NCBI GenBank assembly: GCA_008973525.1
Contig: WACJ01000048.1
Location: 372,001-436,000, forward strand
DNA: 64,000 nt
Source of the DNA: Stenopsyche tienmushanensis
Lineage: Eukaryota > Arthropoda > Insecta > Trichoptera > Stenopsychidae
Direction of reading: 5' to 3'
Shown in pieces: positions 56,649 to 64,000 of this stretch. The stretch's first letter is position 1, and each line of letters starts with the position of its first letter. The translations under genes and the position numbers were made by a program. The notes under the pieces are model-generated. The model worked only from the letters and a program-made list of their open reading frames with translations, made no database searches and was not told the origin of the DNA.

Positions 56649-57776
56649 GTAAGAATACGAAGATCGAACATATGATCGACGATTAGAAATTAGATTCCCA
56701 CTGTATATACAATGCAATTTTGATCGATGCGACGATTGTCTTCAATCGATGTTATGTAAGACTGAATTCTACAGTCTCAAGATGAACATCTCTATCATAT
56801 CGATGAATTTAACAAAACTCTGTTGATGAACATACATTCTAAAATGCAGTCAATGAGAAAAATGATGATATTTAGGCCTTTGTGGGTTAAACGTATTATT
56901 CGATTAAAAGTATTAAAATAGGCTTTGTTCAAAATTTGCATCTAAAAATCGCCTCATTCTCAAATTTGCAAGCATAAACACATAACACAAATGTTACGCT
57001 AAAAACATACAATCCCATCGATTCCCATTCTGGATATAAATCACAAATATGCCATTTAATTAATACATTTGTTTTAAAAAAACGCTTTGAAAAATTAAAA
57101 TCCTCACCCTCTTAACACATTGTGTACGGGGGACTGCACTTTTTTGCCCCCTTCGCTATTTTACACAAAATAATTGTCGCATGAATACGCTCAAATATAT
57201 TTTAGAATCAATTTAAATGCATGTTTTTTGTTTGATTAGCATCTTTTCAACTAATAGATTTTTTGATAATTTTTAAGGGATTTTAATACTTTATAGTCTG
57301 GGTGATTTTCGTAAGAAATTCATAAAATACTACTTCTTTCTTAAAATTGATATAATTCTTAAACCAGGTGATTGTAATTAGCTTTATTCATCATTTACAA
57401 GAGTGACATGAGAGACGTGTGAATATATAACTTTTAAAACATATAACTTATTCTCATTAAGTATGTTAGTATTCATTAGATGAAAGCCTTCTCCGAATTT
57501 CTCCGAAATTACTCTGTCCTTTGTCTGTCCGATGTAATGTTTTCCAGAAATTGGAGGGTGGTCGTTTATATTCCCCGCGATGACAAACGGTATTGGGAGA
57601 AATTTTTGGTAGTTTTAGGTTTTTTTCTTTTCTTTTTCTTGTTGTATTTGTGGGTATGAAGTGTTCTGAATTTTTAGAGTGACTTCCTTAAATGGATAAT
57701 GTCTTGTTTTTCTTCTGGGCTAGTCATAGTTTTTGAATTATTTCTGTTGCCCTTTTTTTCTCCATAATCCGTTTCG

Positions 57777-57962
57777 GTGTTCTTCTTTCTAGAACCGTTC
57801 ATGGACGCAGACCATGTTCTGTGGACATGTCCGGGCATGGCGTCCGATCGCGAGGCACTATTTCGTCGTGTCAGCGGTCCAGATTTTGGACCGATTGGAC
57901 ACGGAAACTTTGTGGCCACTCCCTCTAATTTTAGGCAGGGCTTTCTGCCTAAAATTAGATAA
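57777..57962 (+). mobile_element. Non-LTR retrotransposon C-terminal fragment, best preserved copy
   Basis: Encodes FMDADHVLWTCPGMASDREA, then SGPDFGPIGHGNFVATPSNF, ending at a TAA. HVLWTCPG-x-R is the pattern of the C-terminal region of non-LTR retrotransposon reverse transcriptases. The stop is followed at once by the end of a 14-base hairpin. Confidence 0.65.
57924..57959. repeat. Perfect 14-bp hairpin at the end of the non-LTR fragment
   Basis: TCTAATTTTAGGCA (57924-57937) pairs with TGCCTAAAATTAGA (57946-57959) around an 8-base loop. Confidence 0.95.
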
Positions 57963-58844
57963 ATTTGGGGAAAATGCATTCCTGAGGCCTTCTACGACCT
58001 CGATAGCAGTGGGGAAATAGCGAGTCTTCTCAAGACATGGTTTTTAAATTCAGCTCGGGTCAGTGGAGGGTCTCATGTTCTTCTTTCGGGATAATTCTCG
58101 CACTATTAATTTATTGTATCTTAGGAAGGCATCTTTATCTGCTTCTTTCTTTATTTTCAATTGTTCTATTAATATTTTCCTTTAATCCAAAATTTGAGAT
58201 GGAAAATCTTCTTTAAGATATATTGTTTTGGATTTCATATATTTTATATTTTACAATAGATCTATTTTTCTGGCATAAGTAATAAACGTAATAAAATTTT
58301 ATCCTCTAATTCATATTAGAATCTCTGTTCTTCTTTTTTCCAAAGGATATAATATTTCTTTCATGTCAAAATATGAACAAAACATAAGGAAAACATTCAG
58401 TCAGCATAGTGATTGACAATGGTTTTTTAATATAATTTGCTATATTTTGCCGATGGATGACATTTATATATATGTTATACGATTCAAATATTGACAAATA
58501 TGTGAACTATCATCTCTATAAAAAAAAATTAAATCCATATCATATTCGTACGACATTTTTTTCGTGTTAATGTTACGTCATTCTCATCGCGCGTTAACGC
58601 GGGCACGGACTGTAAAGTGTTATTAGGGCAGCACATTTTTGTATTTCATGAGGGTTTGTCATGCAAATAAAATGTATACACACACAGAATGCACCCTATA
58701 ACAATATGATCATGCAGGAAAAATATTTCCAAAGATTAAACATAGTTTTTGAACATGCTGTGTATTAGCAATGTACACAATTTTGACGTTGATTAAAAGA
58801 CAGTGTAATTCATAAAAATATGCTTCCCGTACGTAATGTGTTAA

Positions 58845-60019
58845 GATTGCCATAGGACTTCTTAGAATTACTTAATTTAAATGAAAAATATTCATATTGT
58901 AGCCAATAACGTTTATTAAATAGCCTTTAAAATGCTTGTAGAGATTGAAATGAATGCATAAGGGATTAAATTTAATATTTTCCCACAATAGTAAATCCCC
59001 AATTTATGAACATACAATTAAAAATGTGGATCTAACATTTGATCATTAATATTGACATTGTTTACATCTATTTAAATTTTTAAGCCGATTTTGCACAATC
59101 ATTAAATGTATCAAAAGCGATTTCAAAGGGCTTAATGAATGCATATTGGATAACAAGTTTGCATTTTGGGATGAAATATGTGGTTTAAATTCTGCACTAC
59201 AATTTGCTACAAATAGTATCTAATATTGGACGAAAATGTATGAGAAAAAATGGGTTTATATCAAAATATACCACATTTGAGTCTGTCTTTCATTCATCGG
59301 TTTTTTAAATGGGGTTCTTATGGTAGTCAGAAATCCTCTAGTTATTTTTGCTTGAAGGGTCTTAAATCTGTCCACGATCCAACAGCTCTCAATGCTCACA
59401 GAAATTCTATTTATATTTTATTCCCCCATTCATAAAATATGTATACACCAGACTATATTCTAAATTCTGGGCAACTTCCTTGAAGTTCTAGCTCGTTTCG
59501 CAAATTGGATCAAAACTAATAGATCACATTGACGAAACGAGCCATCATTACAATCAGGATCGGACACAGATTCCCAAACGCTAATTTCATCTCGTTTAAA
59601 TCGGAAATCGGTTTAATTCAGCGGAACGTTCGATATTTTGCGGGTTACCTTTCTGCGCCGAGGATATAATGAGTCCCCACCGTTTCAATTACGCCTAAAG
59701 ACCCATTGTTGTCCAAAGCAAACTACCAAAACGGATGTTGTACAACCATAAAATGATACTTTGTTTTATGGTCAACGCAAACAATGACATCGGAGCATTT
59801 TTTACACGACATCTTTTTATCTCGTTTGAACGTCAAATACCTCAGCGCCCGTGCAAATGTTATGACAACGATCTTCTTCGACCACGTCGAGTTTACGGTT
59901 TACTTTAATTTATTCGGATAGCGCGATGATTCTTCGTTGACTTCGACTGAAACGGATCGTAAAGTCGATTCTGTGAAGTGTATTTTATTGCGGAATAAAT
60001 TCTTAAATTTTTCATAAAG
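58845..60019. other. Intergenic sequence
   Basis: Includes a perfect 10-base inverted repeat GCTCGTTTCG/CGAAACGAGC (59491-59500, 59533-59542). From about 59500 it is less AT-rich and could be a promoter region for a plus-strand gene. Confidence 0.4.
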
Positions 60020-60103
60020 ATGAACGAACACGATGACATTGAAGAGGCGATAAACCTTTTAACGCTTCGCGGAAATCGCGTAAAAAAGACGAAAAACCCA
60101 TAA
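60020..60103 (+). CDS. Small open frame or first coding exon (27 codons)
   Basis: AAAGATGAACG start; encodes MNEHDDIEEAINLLTLRGNR then a basic end and TAA. Charged, helix-like and unlike the Phe/Tyr/Ile-rich chance frames nearby. A GTAAAA after the twentieth codon could be a donor, but its phase does not fit the frame at 61764. No family recognised. Confidence 0.25.
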   Translation: MNEHDDIEEAINLLTLRGNRVKKTKNP

Positions 60104-60339
60104 AAAAAACATCCGATTGCATCTAAAAAATAAAACATAATAGAAAAATACAACATCATATAAAATATAAGCGCATACAAATAATAAAAAAAAAATCTTT
60201 GATCAATCTCTGTCACAATCATCATACATTCTATCAAATTGCTAATAATAAGATCTATAGTCCCTAATCCATCAAATAATGATGTAATATTTAAATCCAT
60301 AAGCCCATATTCTAATGATTTGGCTAGATTCATATATAT

Positions 60340-60814
60340 ACTCTAACCTCTTTTTGTGCGATTTCGAAGTTATGCGGTTTTTTTAAAGCATTTTTTTTCA
60401 TAAAGATTACGTATCGAGATACTTCAAACTGGGTACGAATCTTTTCTATACATAACCCCCTATTATTCTTACCCAATTTATGCCAAAATTTATGCAAAAA
60501 TTAAAACCAAAATAAGGGTAAAAAATGACTTGATTGATTTTTTTTAAACAGTCGCCATTTTGTGATTATTTTTTTAGTAAGAGACTATTGTGAAACTTTT
60601 AAATATTATCAAAAATGTTATTGTTTGATTGCCTTGTTGCTTTCCAGTTTTTAAATTAACTTTTTTTATGCGATTTTGAATATATTTTATATAGCTGTTT
60701 CAAAGTTATGCGGTTTTAAAAATGCATGAAACGCATCTTCACTTTTTCTATGTAAGTCATAGCTTTTTTGTGCGATTTTCCGTGGACATCTACCGCACAA
60801 AAAAAGGTTTAAGT
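60340..60814 (+). mobile_element. pogo-like MITE, copy 2 (both ends present)
   Basis: ACTCTAACCTCTTTTTGTGCG at the left and its inverse CGCACAAAAAAAGGTTTAAGT at the right, 18 of 21 bases matching. Interior similar to 54478-54930. No open transposase frame. The Tc1/mariner-pogo assignment is by end sequence and is tentative. Confidence 0.65.
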
Positions 60815-61419
60815 GCACTTTAAAATGAGCAACTTTTTTTAATAATGTTTTCAAGATAATTCTCGACAAGTGTTCCGCCACTTGTATAGATATCGATGGT
60901 TTTAAAAAAATCTTATATTGATTTCCAATACGTCTAACGCTTACAAATTCTTAATTCATACGAAATAATTCTCGTATATCAATGAATTTGTATTTCTTGA
61001 ATTGATGAATTTCTTTTTTGTTTTGTTTTGCTGACAATCTTCTAGGAGGGGTTTTAAATATCTGCATTATTTTTTTGCACTCTTCTGATTCACAGTTTAT
61101 GGCCTGCAAAATTCATTTAAGTTTGAATTGGAGATTGTTTTCAGGATAAAACTCAAGAAATATTTTGTAGCTAATAAATACGCATTAATGATTCGCATTA
61201 AATCATGCAGGTTTGACATGCAAAAAAACCATGTCTTCAAATCGCTCGTGTAGAATGTCAATCGTGGTATGCTTGTCTTCGAAATCTATATCATCCAGTT
61301 TAGGTCATAAATAATTGCTTATCCGCTAGATCAGCCCGCGAACCCTTTTTTAAGCATTTTTTTGCGAACCCCCTCTTGAACATTTTTTGTTTCATTTTTC
61401 GTTCTTGATGTTTCATTTT

Positions 61420-61662
61420 TCAAACGAACAAACATTTTGTGATTTTTTCATGATCGTATAGGTTATAGTAGGTCCCGGATGCGCATTTATCCCCGTAAAT
61501 GCGGCAAAAAGCCCTAAAAGAGGACGGAGTGACCACAAGGTCTGTGTGTTCAACCAGTCCGCTTTTCGGATCGCCAACAGGACGAATGAGCGCCTCGCGG
61601 TCGGAATTTTCAGCAGACCTTACGTTTCGGTGACATACGGATATTGACTCGAACTTGGCCAC
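61420..61662 (-). mobile_element. Non-LTR retrotransposon fragment, minus strand
   Basis: Encodes SDREALIRPVGDPKSGLVEH and TDLVVTPSSFRAF, matching the other copies, and runs on into YNLYDHEK, a stretch shared with the 41-kb copy (LYDLYDH). Confidence 0.6.
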
Positions 61663-61763
61663 CAGACGTCGAATAGTCGCTTTTGAAAATAAAATTTGAT
61701 ATTTAACACATGTTTTTCATCATGTGTTAAAAATCAGTATTGCACCAAAATCACGAAGAGAAA

Positions 61764-61934
61764 ATGACCTATGCTTTTTTGAATTTGAAAAGCGATGATA
61801 AATTAAAACAATGTCCATATTGTAACGATATTATCGATACTATCCAAGAAAATTTACATCGATGCAAAATACAAAAACATACCACCGCATTTAAAACACC
61901 CCATCCCAAAGGAAATCTTTTATATAACGAGTAG
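61764..61934 (+). CDS. Small C2HC zinc-finger-like open frame (56 codons)
   Basis: ATG context AAAATGACC; encodes MTYAFLNLKSDDKLKQCPYC then NDIIDTIQENLHRCKIQKH. The C-x2-C-x11-H-x-C spacing would suit a small zinc-binding C2HC module. An AG at 61736-61737 could also make this the last exon of a longer gene. No named family recognised. Confidence 0.35.
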   Translation: MTYAFLNLKSDDKLKQCPYCNDIIDTIQENLHRCKIQKHTTAFKTPHPKGNLLYNE

Positions 61935-63898
61935 AATTGCCTCCATTGCGGTTTTATTTATTTTTTTAAATCGATGCTAACAAATTGTCTGAACTAATGG
62001 CAAACATGGTTGATCGATCTCAAAAAACTGCATCATTGATGCACTTTGGAAAATAACTTAAAATGTATAAATGGGCTAAATGCCAGTGAAAATTTGGCAG
62101 ACGTTTTTTCGCATAATAAATTCTGCATGAATTCGACAGCCGAGTCTTTTGACAGTTATTAAATTTCGCAATAAAAATATGATATAAGCGATTTGCATCA
62201 TCAGAAATAGACATTCGCATTGATTTTCTTGATGAAATCCAATAAATATTTGCTCGGGAATACATTTGAATACGCAGATGAATATTTGCATGTAAATTTG
62301 CGTCGAAAATTAATTTCCATGCAGTAATAACGAAATAGGTTGGATGTGCTGTTTACAATGATAATAATAACCATGGTTTCAATACAAGGATTTAATTTAC
62401 TGCTCCCGCTTCACAATGCAATTTAACAGTATATCCTGGATACGCATTAATATTAATATTTATAATACATATATACAAACAACCGGCTGTATATTTGCTT
62501 ATCTTATTCCATGTAGGAGGTAAGATAAAGATTATTTTACCTTGGGTATAGGGATGCTTGCATAAATTCGAATCGTTTATGAAGACAACGACATAATTTG
62601 AACGTCAATCAAACTTCGAAGACTTGCCGCTTTGAGAAGCCGTGAAATACTTCGACTGATACTTTGACGTCTTAATTGCTGGATAATTGTTCGACGCTGC
62701 TGGTTACACTGTTTTCATGGCTGATGATCGAGGAAGAATTGTAAATGACGTAGACCCTGTGAAAATCACAATTCATTACATTTAAATCAAATATCAAGGG
62801 TAAGGTGACCCGATGAATGTCTGGGTCATTGACAGGATAACGATCCAATAGACGCGCCTCCTGCAGGACTATCAAACGCTTATGTGCTCCATCAAATTTA
62901 TGATAAAACCATATCATAAATTTGATCCAACATCCATGGAATTCATCATAAAAACAATAATTCGTCCCCAATTCATCGCCATTCTTATCGTCAAATGTCA
63001 AATGAAACGACACAATTTTGAATCAAATTTGACATTTTATTTCGAACTCCTCCCATTGAAAGCTCTCATCGTCGTTAAATTCTGATCGATATGATTCTTC
63101 AGAAGCAACCCGATTGAATTTATACCATTAAATGGTACACAAGCGATTCGATCGTTCTTGTACCAAAACGAACGGCGCAAAATCAACCCCCTAAATCTGA
63201 TAAATCATTCGATTTATCAATCGCTATCGTTGCATGCCGATATTAATAAAGCCGAAATCAAAGTACATTTGTACATGAACTTCATACATAAATCTCTCAA
63301 GTATCTAATAACAAATGTTCCGTGACTCCTCCAGTCGATTAATTCTTGGGCATTTCGATGAAACGTCATACGATGCATACGAAATTATTTTTTACATCAA
63401 AGTTGTTCTATGAAATCTAAATTCAGAAGCAAAAATGCTTGGATTACTCCGGACATATTCGCAAAGACGGAGTTTTCTTCAGTGGACTATATCTATCAGA
63501 TTTGGCAGGTCTTCCAAGCACTTCTGGAGCACTAAAACATCTGCATAGTACTAGATTTGTAAGAGTACGTCATCTACTATATTAAATCTACCAAAATTGC
63601 ATATTTCTACGATTCGCGTGGCATAATGAGAGCATAACGTGAACTTGTTACAATCTAAGTATATAATCATTATTTTTGGTTGCAGATATTTTATCATATC
63701 TTCTTAAAATGGCTTAAATTGGAAATAGGATTATTTGAATGTGAGTGGGTAGTGATAATTACTTTATAGCAAATGACATTCAGCGATATCTCGTTCGGCT
63801 GTTACTCATTTAACGTTTATTCGATATAACGCGGAATATGTCGTTAATTGAGCCGATGCATCATGGAGAACACTTTGACGTACACAGCCGTCATATCT
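61935..63898. other. Intergenic sequence
   Basis: Holds a 15-base perfect inverted repeat at 62891-62926. The 113-codon minus-strand frame at 62672-63013 lies across it and is not convincing. Confidence 0.5.
62891..62926. repeat. Perfect 15-bp inverted repeat with 6-base loop
   Basis: ATCAAATTTATGATA (62891-62905) and TATCATAAATTTGAT (62912-62926). Confidence 0.95.
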
Positions 63899-64000
63899 AG
63901 GGAATCCAATCCCGAGCCAAAATTTCGATCCCGGGATTGAATAAGACGATCCCGAGATCAATCCCGGGATCCCGGGATCGGGATTTTCAATAGATTAAGA
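63899..64000 (+). repeat. Dispersed repeat, copy 3 (cut by the window end)
   Basis: AGGGAATCCAATCCCG, AAAATTTCGATCCCGGGATTG and GGGATTTTCAAT match 5690-5740. Several overlapping ATCCCGGGAT palindromes. Confidence 0.75.

Larger units (their letters stand above)
57116..58840. mobile_element. TTAA-flanked piggyBac-like element, about 1.7 kb
   Basis: TTAA (57112-57115) then CACATTGTGTACGGGG; at the right, CCCGTACGTAATGTG then TTAA (58841-58844). The ends are inverted repeats and TTAA is duplicated. The interior has no transposase that I can recognise and contains the non-LTR fragment at 57797-57960 and a CGCGTTAACGCG palindrome near 58592. Confidence 0.65.

Noticed and set aside
59905..60333. 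142-codon minus-strand frame
   Set aside because: Phe/Tyr/Ile-rich, as expected of chance frames in this AT-rich DNA, with no recognisable family; it overlaps a more sensible plus-strand frame.
60020..61934. One gene joining the small frames at 60020 and 61764
   Set aside because: The only visible donor (phase 0) and the AG at 61736-61737 give incompatible phases, so the two are left separate.

Overview
The window is AT-rich eukaryotic nuclear DNA. Two protein families are cut by many GT-AG introns, most of the sequence is non-coding, and it holds fragments of several mobile-element classes (piggyBac-like, mariner-like, hAT-like, LTR, non-LTR, a tRNA-derived SINE). The animal receptor architecture and the repeat content suggest an arthropod, most likely an insect. 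The order cannot be fixed from the sequence. No bacterial operon, CRISPR array or rRNA was seen.

Region 1 (1-26778, plus strand) is one large gene whose 5' end lies outside the window. I assembled 14 exons with consistent splice phases. They encode 1744 residues in the window: CUB-like domains, three EGF-like domains, one membrane span, and a cytoplasmic tail of about 1200 residues rich in Ser and Pro with acidic and basic patches. It looks like a single-pass surface receptor or adhesion protein. Its introns hold most of the transposon debris, including a long foldback element just before the transmembrane exon.

Region 2 (26779-32270) has no convincing gene. It contains a decayed piggyBac-like element carrying a tRNA-derived SINE.

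Region 3 (32271-39393, minus strand) is a tandem pair of paralogous membrane-protein genes of the DUF389 type (an ACT-like N-terminal region followed by about six membrane spans). Copy A has 10 exons and 656 residues; copy B has 8 exons and 613 residues. Only three intron positions are shared, so the intron layout has been remodelled since the duplication. The biochemical role of this family is not established to my knowledge, which makes the pair the best candidate in the window for undescribed biology.

Region 4 (39394-64000) is mostly intergenic: hAT-like and non-LTR composites, an LTR copy split by an insertion, a solo LTR with target duplication, a mariner-like MITE, a 1.7-kb TTAA-flanked element, pogo-like MITEs, several near-perfect hairpins and a CpG-rich block at 55270-55760. 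Possible starts of further plus-strand genes (56627, 60020, 61764) are weak and would need transcript support.
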